NCBI GenBank assembly: GCA_945643635.1
Contig: CALZFC010000065.1
Span: forward strand, 1,392,501 to 1,456,500
Source: Allodiplogaster sudhausi
Lineage: Eukaryota; Nematoda; Chromadorea; Rhabditida; Diplogasteridae
Direction: 5' to 3'
Length of the DNA: 64,000 nt
This document shows positions 24,870-35,388 of the stretch, one piece after another. The translations under genes were made by a program, and so were the position numbers. Within the stretch, counting starts at the first letter, position 1. Each line of letters starts with the position of its first letter. The notes beneath the pieces are model-generated. The model worked only from the letters and a program-made list of their open reading frames with translations, was not told where the DNA came from and did not search any database.

Positions 24870-27783
24870 AATGACAAGCCCACGTGAAAGAGGGTCCTTT
24901 CTTACCCCAGAAAAAGTGCTTTATGTTTGGGTATCGAGACTAAGAGATATCTCAAACTTTCACTGAATCCGTACTTCACTGAGGTGCGGGATGGTGGAAA
25001 AATGTGTAAAACTCGTTCAAATCTAAAGATTTCACTAAAATAAGCATACCAGCAGATTCCTCGTTTGAAATTGATCAGATTAGATGTCTGATATATCTGT
25101 TTTCTTGAAATTTGTCTTTGTTGTATAAACGAAAAGGTTTTTTTCTCACATTCAGTTCTTGAAGAATTGGCATTTTCATGAACAAGGCTTCTTGAGAGTG
25201 CAAATGAGACTATCTCACATGAAAGGCAGTCTTCTTTTACCCCTAAGTCACTACAGTTCTTTCATATCAAGACACTAATTATACCCGAAAAAGCTTGATA
25301 TATCCCATTCATACCAAAAGCGCCAAAGAGTAAAACTCTTCTATCTGGGTCCAAAGTTGGTAATTCTGCATAACCAGTAGCAAATATCAACGTTCCGTTC
25401 AATTTGTTACATAAAAATGATCTTCTTTGCTAATTGAACGGTTTAGAGTCGAAATAAATATATTTTCGTGTTTCGGCAACTTTGAAAAAAATGCCCAATA
25501 ACTCCATCTGGGCTATTTTCTAGGCACTTATCAAAGATATTTTGTGAAAAACTTTACCACCATAGATAGATGAGGAAGTTTCACTCTATTTATGAATTTC
25601 TGAGGCAACTCTCGTTTCCATTTTACCGATTGTAGTCAGTAAGATGTGAAAATAAAATTTTCTTCGCAAAGTCGTTCATTTTGGTCGTTTTTAGATTTAA
25701 AAAATGCGATTACAGCGCTTGCATTTTATTCTTATGTCGTTTTCTGTTGAAATCAACACGATTTTGGTGCTCATGTTTATTCCACGATATAGCCGTTCAT
25801 ATTCATGTATTCGTCTAGGCCTCGCCAAAGGAATATGAGCTCATGTGAAGGAACTCTATACTACTTACTTGTACTAGATTGATAGATAACGCAAATAGAA
25901 ATATAGAATTAGAATTCATGGGGCTATAGCAACTATCTTGAATAAAGCAGGCTATGATTCCTTAGACTTCTTGACGGTAACGTGATCCATGACATTTTCA
26001 TCGAATTCATCGCCCAAACGATCAAGAACCAGCTGCATTGACGCTATCTGTTGCGCTGTGAGCACTTCGTCGGGCGAAAAGAAGAGCAGTCCAGTTGTCT
26101 CATCTCTTTGACGTTTCATCCTCTTGTGAGCTTCGGGGGGGGGGGGGTCCACCTTGATACCACTGCGCACTCCCTCATTGAACTGTTCGATTACCCACTG
26201 CTTCGATCTTTCTGGAAGCCTGTTACTCTTCTTCTTTTCTTTCAACGCCCATCCACGTGGAGCAATGTTCCCATCGTAGTTCTCATCAGTTCTCATTACT
26301 AATGTTTATTAGAGTTTCGTTTATCCGTTGCGTTGAGATGTTACGACTTCTCGGAAAGCACAAGAGAAGACCAGAATGCGCCACCCTTCGTGATAACACT
26401 CTGATGTGCGAATGGTTTAGAGGCTCCACTGCAGCGCAACGTGTTTCCAGTGCCCTAGAGACAATAGGCCGAAGCTCACAAGAGGATGAAACGTCAAAGA
26501 GATGAGACAACTGGACTGCTCTTCTTTTCGCCCGACGAAGTGCTCACAGCGCAACAGATAGCGTCAATGCAGCTGGTTCTTGATCGTTCTGGCGATGAAT
26601 TCGATGAAAATGCCATGGATCACGTTACCGTCAAGAAGTCTAAGGAATCATAGCCTGCTTTATTCAAGATAGTTGCTATAGCCCCATGAATTCTAATTCT
26701 ATATTTCTATTTGCCTTATCTATCAAGCTAGTACAAGTAACGTCATAGTAGTATAGAGTTCCTTCACATGAGCTCATATTCCTTTGGCGAGGCCTAGACG
26801 AATACCTGAATATGAACGGCTATATCGTGGAATAAATATGAGCACCAAAATCGTGTTGATTTCAACAGAAAACGACATAAGAATAAAAGGCAAGCGCTGT
26901 AATCGCATTTTTTTAAATCTAAAAACGACCAAAATGAACGACTTTGCGAAGAAAATTTTATTTTCACATCTTACTGACAAATCTGAAAATTTGGCCTGGA
27001 ATATTTTGCGCTTCATACTACAATCGGTAAAATGGAAACCAGAGTTGCCTCAGAAATTCATAAATAGAGTGAAACTTCCTCATCTATCTATGGTGGTAAA
27101 GTTTTTCACAAAATATCTTTGATAAGTGCCTAGAAAATAGCCCAGATGGAGTTATTGGGCATTTTTTTCAGAGTTGCCGAAACACGAAAATATATTTATT
27201 TCGACTCTAAACCGTTCAATTAGCAAAGAAGATCATTTTTATGTAACAAATTGAACGGAGCGTTGATATTTGCTACTGGTTATGCAGAATTACCAACTTT
27301 GAACCCAGATAGAAGAGTTTTACTCTTTGGCGCTTTTGGAATGAATGGGATATATCAAGCTTTTTCGGGTATAATTAGTGTCTTGATATGAAAGAACTGT
27401 AGTGACTTAGGGGTAAAAGAAGACTGCCTTTCATGTGAGATAGTCTCATTTGCACTCTCAAGAAGCCTTGTTCATGAAAATGCCAATTCTTCAAGAACTG
27501 AATGTGAGAAAAAAACCTTTTCGTTTATACAACAAAGACAAATTTCAAGAAAACAGATATATCAGACATCTAATATGATCAATTTCAAACGAGGAATCTG
27601 TTGGTATGCTTATTTCAGTGAAATCTTTAGATTTGAACGAGTTTTACACATTTTTCCACTATCCCGCACCTCAGTGAAGTACGGATTCAGTGAAAGTTTG
27701 AGATATCTCTTAGTCTCGATACCCAAACATAAAGCACTTTTTCTGGTGTAAGAAAGGACCTTCTTTCACGTGGGCTTGTCATT
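24870..27783. mobile_element. 2.9 kb foldback element with arms of about 1.3 kb
   Basis: The ends aatgacaagcccacgtgaaag (left) and its inverse cacgtgggcttgtcatt (right) open two nearly identical arms, about 24870-26136 and 26470-27783, around a spacer of about 330 bp. A run of 13 G marks the left arm/spacer border (26135-26147). No transposase or target duplication is recognised. The element class is unknown. Each arm carries the same 3' part of a coding fragment (see 25952-26296). Confidence 0.85.
25952..26296 (-). CDS. captured fragment of a repetitive-element gene, 114 aa
   Basis: An open frame that starts in the spacer and ends in the left arm (stop at 25952-25954). The order GWALKEKKK, then GVRSGIKVDP, RDETTG, LLFFSPDEVLTAQQI recalls a family of hypothetical proteins common in genomes of aquatic invertebrates, where the last motif ends in QQI/V-x-S-FFSR; this is from memory and unverified. 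Here the FFSR part is replaced by ASMQLV. The final 60 or so codons recur in frame in the right arm on the plus strand (about 26470-26652, stop at 26650-26652) with only a few changes. Function is unknown. It may be a host or element gene trapped when the palindrome formed. Confidence 0.5.
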   Translation of the reverse strand: MRTDENYDGNIAPRGWALKEKKKSNRLPERSKQWVIEQFNEGVRSGIKVDPPPPEAHKRMKRQRDETTGLLFFSPDEVLTAQQIASMQLVLDRLGDEFDENVMDHVTVKKSKES

Positions 27784-27789
27784 TCGTTG

Positions 27790-27964
27790 TCGTTGGAATT
27801 GGGTTGTTAAGAATCTCCATCGCCTAGTGTCACAAATTTATTTGCATTTACCTCTTCAACGTAGAGTTTGCTTGATAGGTTTTTTTTAATTTTATCTTTC
27901 AGCGATTAGTATTGATTGACGTCTATTTTGGAGCGAGAAACATGGGTTATTTGAATTTTAAAAC
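27790..27964 (+). repeat. dispersed repeat, copy 1
   Basis: tcgttggaattgggttgtta, then aatctccatcgccta, cgattagta and tctattttggag recur in the same order at 31646-31878. This copy abuts the right end of the foldback element. Confidence 0.85.
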
Positions 27965-28032
27965 ACACTTTTCCTTGTTCATTAGAATAATAATAGTTGT
28001 TAACAAAAACGGTATGTCTTTATAATAATCAG

Positions 28033-29070
28033 ATCACTTTCTATCCCAACGGATGGCCTGTCCCAGCAACCCAAGCGCAGCCGTGGGTTCTTTGGATCTA
28101 CTTCAACTCGAGCTCCGGAGTTAGTGCATATCTCTTTACTTAACCTTAGACGTACGGTGTCCTTAATCTAAGCCTTAACTAAATTATCCCCATCCCCGTC
28201 ATACAGTGCCACTTTGAGTACAGTAATTTTTTTATTTGTTTCTAGAGCTCCTTCAAGGTCACCGACTACCTCCTCGAGGCGACCCCGGCTGTGCTTTACG
28301 TTCCAACCCGTCAGTGGCGGATCTCATCTTATTGGAATTTATTTTAACCTTAATTCAAAAAAATATTTTATATTGTTAAGCGACACAAATTCAATGGTCC
28401 ATTTCGTCTAGAAACCTAAAGTTTGTTTTTTATTTGTAAGCTTTTTTCCCATCCTATCATTTTAACTCTCTCATTCCTACTTTGTCGCTATTATTATTTT
28501 TGTATAAGTTCGACCAATCAATCGATGAATAATTATTCTTCCATTTACGTCATAGACGAAGGCGTCGTCTGCAGAAGAAAACATCGAAGCGGCCGGTACA
28601 AACGCGTTCAAGGTTGGTGATCATTTTGTAGGGTCTGATATAAGAATAGAGAATACGGAAGTCTTGAAAGAAAATGAGAAATTGAATCATATAAAAAAAT
28701 ATACTAATGATAATTAATAATAGTAATAGTAATAATAATTATTAATAATATGAAATAGCAATAATAATAATAATTGATAATGACAATTAAACTTTCAGTG
28801 CTCCACGACTACTCTGGCGCTCATGCAGGAGTCGACCATCACGTTCTCCCAGTTGAACCTCATCGCAGAGGCACTGCTTGAGAAGGAAGAGTTCCCGAAC
28901 TCGCAGAGTGAGTGTGGCGAAGAGTTATTATATTATAATGGGGGGGAAGCTCTCTCTCCCTCTCTCTTTCTCTCTCTCTCTCACTCTCCTCTCTATCTAT
29001 CCATCTCTCTCTCTCCCTCTCTCTCTAACTCTCTCTCTCTTTCCTCTCTCCCTCTCTCCCTCTCTCACTC

Positions 29071-29116
<46 letters not shown>

Positions 29117-29234
29117 TCCAGTCTACGAGCTATGCCAGCTGGACTCTAGTATCTCTGACGTTGTGCCCATCGTGGTGGGCGCATGCCTGGCTGGCCTGGT
29201 GGTCATAGTGCTCATATCAATATCTACATACTGA
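28033..29234 (+). pseudogene. 5'-truncated LAMP copy lacking the sorting tail
   Basis: Matches the intact LAMP gene (57435-60432, minus) exon by exon: 28033-28119 (87 nt, FYPNG), 28246-28309 (64 nt), about 28556-28615, 28799-28907 (109 nt, CSTTTLAL) and 29122-29234 (VYELCQLD plus membrane helix). Exon sizes are identical where both ends are kept. The 5' three exons (signal peptide, first disulphide loop) are not found upstream, where a repeat and the foldback element lie. The start of the fourth exon listed has lost its acceptor region and first codons. The last exon stops after VIVLISISTY, so the basic segment and the GYxxV lysosomal signal of the intact gene are gone. Introns also align, including a CT tract before the last exon. 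Confidence 0.88.
28945..29119 (+). repeat. (CT)n tract serving as polypyrimidine tract
   Basis: An imperfect (CT)n run that directly precedes the acceptor ccttccag of the last exon of the truncated LAMP copy. The same position in the intact gene and in the third copy also carries a CT run. Confidence 0.9.
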
Positions 29235-29553
29235 AAGAAAACGGTCTTGTTTGAGCTACAAGCCCAAACAGAGACGGGCACAGATGCGTTGGAAGCAAAT
29301 TACTAAACACATGATGTAGGTGTAGCATTTGGAGCAGAGTTCAAAAGTAAATTTATTTGTTACTTTGCGTCCATTGTCTTTTTATTTACTTTAATTCTGT
29401 GATGTATTTGTTCAGAGTTGATATCAACGCACACACTCGCTTAGATTCATAAGGCGCTCTCTGACTGTCTGTCACTATTACTCTCTCACCTCGTTATCGT
29501 TTCTATCTCTCTCCATCTTTCTCTCTCGATCTCTATCTCTATCTCTCCATCTT

Positions 29554-29584
<31 letters not shown>

Positions 29585-30422
29585 TCCCTCCTTCTCTCTT
29601 TCTTTATTTTTTCTCTCTCCTTATCATAATATTCCCTGCCTTCAGACGGCCACAAACACTCGTGTCGTGCAACACTCAAGAGATGCGGCCGGAAATATAA
29701 TTCCTGACAACAGAATTTGAGAGAGACCTTTGTTGCTAAAAATGCTCTAACCACCAACATTGTAATTTAAACTGTTCTTTGTATGTATTATCGCGTCCTC
29801 CCTCGGTGGATACCCGAACGGGGAGACGGAGTAGAAAACCTCCTGTGTTGTAGCGGTAGCTTGTGTTGAAGAATAAGAGAAGTATAGAAGAGAAGTTTAT
29901 CAATAACTTTATAAAGACATACAAAGATAATGAGAAATAAAGAGAGGAAAGATAAATCGGAAAGACTTGAGTTGCTTGTTGATTGAAATTGAGTTGATTA
30001 TTTGAGAGATTATAGAAAGGGTTATTGTAGAGGATTGAGAGAAATGAAGAGAGAGAGATACTTGTATTGAGAAGAGTTTATTGAACTTGGGAGAGAAAGA
30101 GAGAGCGTTTAGTGAGGGCTATGTGCAGTACATGCAAACATTTTCATTACTGCATATTTTTTAAAACGGACTTCACAGTCGTAATCTACGTGGTCGAAAT
30201 AGGATAACACATATCGGAAATGGCACGAAAATGCGTATTCAGCGCGCTATTAAAGTTTGCATTATTTGTATTAATACTATTAATACTATTAATAGTATTA
30301 ATACCGGATCCAACAATGTTGAGCGGGACTGTATCTATCTCATGTATATCTTTTTCATGTTTATTAAGAGAGCGAGAGAGAGATAGCGAAAATATTAACC
30401 TTGGAAAGTGCATGACTGTATT

Positions 30423-30467
<45 letters not shown>

Positions 30468-30530
30468 ACACTTTCTCTCTCTTGCTCTCGATCTCCCTCT
30501 CTCTCTCTTTCTTAACACCCTCTCTCTCAC

Positions 30531-30571
<41 letters not shown>

Positions 30572-30890
30572 CTTTCCTACACACACTCTCTCTCTCTCCC
30601 GATCTCTGCACTTCTTTAACAAAATGGAGAAAAGTTCCTTAAACTACTTGTGATTTCTCTACTTTTTTTTCTATTTTTCCCCCAAAATTTTCACGAGTCT
30701 GTTTGTACTGTTGTCAGCACAAATATTATAATAAAATGCACAGTGCACAACTGTTTAATCGACAGCTGGCCAACAATTCCTACCGTGCAACAGTTTACGC
30801 GTGTTCATGCCGAGTTAAGGAATAAATTGCCTTCGATCACGAAATGTATGTGTTCTCTCACGGTAAAATGGCATAAAAAGAACAAGGGTT
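29235..30890. other. intergenic, with CT arrays and a dispersed repeat
   Basis: No gene recognised. CT arrays lie at about 29500-29620, 30428-30465 and 30525-30600. The block at 29621-29735 (cttcagacggccacaaacac, aacactca, gatgcggc) repeats 12992-13105, and aaccttggaaagtgcat near 30400 recalls ccctggaaagtgcat near 13150. The two regions may therefore be copies of one larger unit. Confidence 0.7.
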
Positions 30891-30897
30891 TATTCGA

Positions 30898-32217
30898 TTA
30901 AGAAGTGAACATTTCGTAGCACATCAACACAACGACTGCCAGCGTGACGAGGACGGCGACGGCGAAGAAGGCCACACCGACCCAGAAGAACTGAAGAAGG
31001 AAATATTCGGTTAATAAGATTCACTGCTTTTATTTGGCTTTAGAAAAAGTCATAAAAAGTTTGCCAGTGACATGTTCGCAATTTGCCAGTTACAATGGAA
31101 TAGTCTAGGCTTCTTCAGTATTATGGATCTCGGACAACCAGAGTAGTACAGACCCCTTCTATAGTTCAGATCGACGCCACAACTATAGGAAGCAACTTAC
31201 AGGAACCACGGAGCAAGGATACCCTGAGGGTGACTTATAAGTTGAACTAGGAAAGTGGGTACAAAGTGCCCAGGAAGAACTGAAATAGCATCAGTTGCTC
31301 GCACTGACACCAATCATAGAACAAAAAAAAAATACAAATTTCTATTAATAGGTAGTAGATGATAAGATAATTGTCGTCAAATATAATTTAAGCCATTGCG
31401 ATTACCGCAAAAGTGTAGATGGGCTTCAGGTACGGCAGTGGTTCTTCTTGAGATGCAGCGCTCGAACTCTTGTCAACATTTAACGTTGTTAAGCTTCAAT
31501 AATTTAATTTAGATTAGCTCCTTTTAATTTTAATTTTATTTATTTAAAATCCGCTGTCCAAATTATAGACAAATGTTTTGTTCTTGGGAAGTAGCAAATG
31601 ATGAGAAAACATGCCTTGTGGTCGTTGGAAGAGTGGAAGTCGTAGTCGTTGGAATTGGGTTGTTAAGAATCTCCATCGCCTAGAGTCACAAATTTCGTTT
31701 GAGTTCTGAGTTCAGCTCTTCGACGTAGAGTGTAATATATATATATATTTTTTTTAATATGTGTATCAGCGATTAGTACTGATTGTCATCTATTTTGGAG
31801 ATCTTTTGATTTACTTACGTCTCCTGCCTCTTTTCTCTTACAATTAGCTAAACATGTGTCATTTGAATTGTACAACAAATTTTCGCTTTGTAATCCTCTC
31901 ATCGTATGTATGAATATCTCTCAATGTTAAATAGTTTTGCTGTGTTTTTAATCTAATGTTCTCTCGCTCAATACACGCAATCTGGAAAAAATTTTGCATC
32001 CAATAATTGTTGGCGATAACCTTCTGAACGGTGAGACTCATCGAGTCGTTCTGCGGTTCGCCACGATCGACAGCTTCGCGAATGACGTGGTTGAGACGCT
32101 GGATCGGGATTGGGTCGGGGATCGCAGTCAAGTTCAGATAGCAGTCATCCTCCACCGTATCCACCTTTCCAGATCCACAAAAACAGCTTAGTAGTCTGAA
32201 GACTTCGTTTTCCCAAT
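30898..32217 (-). CDS. single-pass membrane protein of unknown function, 3' part
   Basis: Three exons are supported. 31982-32217 is Cys-containing (LLSCFCGSGKVDTVEDDCYL), then a helical-looking segment (QRLNHVIREAVDRG). 31406-31468 reads EEPLPYLKPIYTFA. 30898-30990 holds a membrane helix (VAFFAVAVLVTLAVVVLM), ends CYEMFTS and has its stop at 30898-30900. The last two exons join in phase 0. The donor of the 31982 exon is unclear, since no GT gives phase 0. A possible alternative terminal exon at 31247-31279 starts with the same TTCTTC after a good acceptor (atttcag) and stops after 10 codons without a helix. The 5' end is not found. I do not recognise the family; it would be a type I membrane protein if a signal peptide lies upstream. 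Confidence 0.55.
31646..31878 (+). repeat. dispersed repeat, copy 2
   Basis: Homologous to 27790-27964, with an (AT)n insertion near 31735. It lies in the intron of the membrane-protein gene. Confidence 0.85.
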
Positions 32218-33092
32218 CTGAAATGTCTTATTTTTATTACAGAAACACTCGGACTACACCCTAAAATGGCCATTATTTCGATATAAAAACATAATAATTT
32301 TACCGCCTTCTTCATCAACTTATCAGTTTAAGAGAGTCTCTCTGTGCGGCTCAAGGAGGAACAACATATTTTTCAATTTCGATTAACAAACATTCTAGGT
32401 ACACCTAAAAGAAGGTCTGAGGCGGAAAATTAGTGTCTTGTTTTTCCGCCTTTTGTCACTACGGCTCCCCTATCATCATTTCCTTATCCCCTGCATTCAT
32501 ATCTCCCAATTTGTGCCCATATTGACTGGTCTGCATTCCGAGCCGTCCCTCCACTCGTAGCAGCTCCTCTGAGGATGGGAGTAAGTAGGTCAAACTTTTT
32601 TTGCACAAATTGATACCGAGAGGGTTTTCGGTACGGGGAATGCGAATATTATATTTATTTCTCATAATTACTCATAATTATGTCATTTTCAAGGTATGTT
32701 TGGAACGTAGGATGCATGTTTTGCACCTCCCATATCTCTCCCTCGCACTTGGCGACGGTGATTGAGTGAAGGCAGAGGATGAAATGAATATGATATTCGG
32801 ATTTCCCGTGCCGAAAACCCCCAATGGTGAATTTCAGCGAAAAATTTTTTTCCTAATTTTTTCAAATGTGGTATTCAAAGGGTGATGACGTCACTCCCTA
32901 AATTCTACAGTACGGCGTGGGGAAAATTTGGACTTTCTCCTCAGGGCCCCTTCAGGACGCATTCTCACTTTTCCTATCGATGTTTCTAGTTGGACCGGAT
33001 AGTATTAACAAAAAATTCAGCAACATTGTAATCTCCATGGACCGCTCCATTAAAAAACCCGTTTGTTTTCGCTTTTTTGACCAGTTTTGATA
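32218..33092. other. unassigned unique DNA
   Basis: No exon, RNA or repeat that I can support. The open frame at 32459-32665 (minus) shows no recognisable motif. The missing 5' exon of the neighbouring membrane-protein gene could lie here. Confidence 0.5.
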
Positions 33093-33094
33093 TA

Positions 33095-33537
33095 CCGTAT
33101 TCTCTCTATTAGTACCCCCGGGGGTTCTATTTTTCAATACCCTTGCGAGAGGGGGGCACTATTAGAGGGAGGGGTTCTACTAGAGGGAGAGGTACTATTT
33201 TTCAATGTGAGACACTAAAAGTTTGATAATAACATTTTCTTCTAAAAAAAAAGAAGAATCATAGCTCGAATTCATATGAATCATCATTGGAATATCCATT
33301 TTACCAAATATTTTGAATGAATTAGCAATCAGTTTATTGGGGAGAGCATCCCATGCCTCCGGCATCCATTCGAGGTACGTTTCGAGCTGACAATGAGATA
33401 ACAGGCTGTTAAGGGGACACTATTGGAGGGGGGGGGGTTCTACTAGAGGGAGGGGTTCTATTTTTCAATGGCTTTATCAGGGTATTAGAGGGCGGGTTCT
33501 TATAAAGGGGGGGGGGGTACTAATAGAGAAAATACGG
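33095..33537. mobile_element. 443-bp TIR element (MITE) flanked by TA
   Basis: The left end ccgtattctctctattagta is inverted at the right end (tactaatagagaaaatacgg), with TA outside both ends (33093-33094 and 33538-33539). The interior consists of near-repeats of ggggttctactagaggga and ggttctatttttcaat in G-rich context. There is no coding capacity. It is probably a non-autonomous DNA transposon. Confidence 0.8.
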
Positions 33538-34341
33538 TATTTATGCATTGTCTGCAAAGGGATACATGTATTTTTGATGATATATATTTAACTCGCCTGT
33601 GTTTTCCCACTGGGAATAGTTCAATAGTACAAAACTTTGAAATTGATACAGTTATTAAGAGTTCTTTTTTAAGACTAACATTGCTGGATAAGCCGTGTGC
33701 AAATGCACCCAGACAGGAAAGCACGATGAAGCTAGCTTTGAGAGGCAACATCGGACGAGGGATGGCGAGGCAGAGAAAGAGAGAGAAAACGGAGGAGAGA
33801 CTCGGAGGAGCCGACCGAGCAGCGAGCAGGCGGTCGGGTGAAGTGAGCGATAAGAATGAACTAATTTTAATTGAAGCTCTACTGAGAACGGTGCGGTCCA
33901 CTAGAACTTTAAAAATCCTATAGATATTTGCAATAACGAAAAACATCTTGGAGCTGCCTCGCATTGATGAAAAGCTCATTGACAACGTGCAAAAGTACAT
34001 AATAAATATTGAATGGATGGTTTGGCTTTTTGTTTGTTTCTTTGTTACCTTTGCAGTAAAATGTTTATCAAATAAACAAAATTAAATTTAAATGTGAATT
34101 AGATCTATGTATTAGATAAAATTTAAAGATACAACAAAAATCGTACGTGGTATCACCCTATCTTTTTCGTTCTCTACATCTCTATCTCTCTCTCTGTCTT
34201 TCCTTTTCTCTATATTTATATAGTTCGAAGTTTTCGAAGCTACAATGGTGATATATTTAATGCGGAATATCTTTTTATAATAATATATGTATTTATATTT
34301 GAAACAATATAAAAAAGAAAGCAGCATTTCTCTTTTCTCAC

Positions 34342-34807
34342 ACGACGTAAACCTCGTGCTGACGACGCCGAATCGTGAAATGATGCTGAAAGCACTGGTA
34401 AATGAGTAAGCGCAGTTTCTTTTTTTATTTATTTTATTTAATATTGTTGGTTTGCATCCATTCTAACTGTGGTTGTCCAGTCTTTCCATTAGTCTTAAAA
34501 AATTGTATCGACGGTCTTTTTTGCCAACAAAAATTGAGGATAGACTTCTCTCCTTTCTCTCTTTCTCTCCATCTCTCGTTCTCCGCTCTCTCTCTCTCTC
34601 TTTCTCTCACTCTCATTGTATCTCTCGTTCTCGCCTTTCTCTCCTCTCTCTCTCCGTCTCTCTCTCATCCCCCTTTCTCCATCTCCCATCCTCTAACTTC
34701 GATTGGTCTCCTCTTCTGATAATGCGAATTTCTCCCTTATGGTTAGCCAGTCGGTCACGGCCAAAGTTGTCGCTGTTCTCAACGGTGTGTCTCCACCATG
34801 CTTAAAG
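34342..34807 (+). pseudogene. fossil of PNPT1 exons 18 and 19
   Basis: 34342-34405 matches PNPT1 exon 18 (45457-45539), including the donor after AATGA (gtaag). 34702-34807 matches exon 19 (45117-45216), reading GATTGGTCTCC through TTAGCCAGTCGGTCACGG to CTTAAAG. The CT tract between them corresponds to the GA tract in PNPT1 intron 18. The exon 19 acceptor AG and donor GT are both lost, and its reading frame is damaged. Orientation is opposite to the intact gene. Confidence 0.9.
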
Positions 34808-35190
34808 GAGGCCTTAAGGGAAAAATTCCTACCACGAAATCACCTGACGGATTTGGACGGAATGCTAAAAAGTACGGAGTAAAGAATCAACAGAAATGGT
34901 GCTACTGCTCCTTGCCTCTCTCCCCAGAAGCTTGTGGTTTGCACCACTGCCAGATGAGCCTACGTGTTAAGAAAAAAAACGGCCAATGTTGGTTGCGCGC
35001 ACCACATGTATGAAAATTGCGGGGAAATAAAATATTTGGGAATTCAAAGTACAAAACAGTGTTAATTTCCTCAGGGCATGAAGGTTTTTGTGACTTCGGG
35101 ACACTTGCAATTGAAGTTTCTAGCACAACCCGACCAAATAAGGCGAAAAAACAAGACACTATTTATTCGCCTCGGACCTCCTTTAAGGCA
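34800..35190. mobile_element. possible small TIR element
   Basis: gcttaaaggaggcc at the left is inverted as ggacctcctttaaggc at the right, about 390 bases apart. The interior is unassigned. The left end coincides with the end of the PNPT1 exon 19 fossil, so part of the match may be chance. Confidence 0.35.
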
Positions 35191-35292
35191 TAAATGGTAG
35201 AAAAAAAGCGGCATCATCTCCTCAATATAATATTTTTACTTTTACAACACATTATTTTAAGTATGTTAAGTAAGAGAGTTTATGTGTACCGG

Positions 35293-35388
35293 GGCTCTCT
35301 CAGACAGTCGCCATGTAATAAGTGTGGAAAAGTTTATCAACGGAAAGGGAGTTTAAGAGACATCGAGAATGTTCCGGAGTGGAAATGA
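35293..35388 (+). pseudogene. possible remnant of a C2H2 zinc finger
   Basis: The frame reads SPCNKCGKVYQRKGSL, then RDIENV; one base out of frame it gives a His in HRECSG. CxxC...L...H...C recalls insect BTB-associated C2H2 fingers. A single finger with a frame break and no flanking exons is all that can be seen. Confidence 0.3.

Noticed and set aside
33500..34000. Overlapping open frames of 126 aa (+) and 166 aa (-)
   Set aside because: Neither shows a recognisable motif or splice context; the minus frame also runs through the TIR element.
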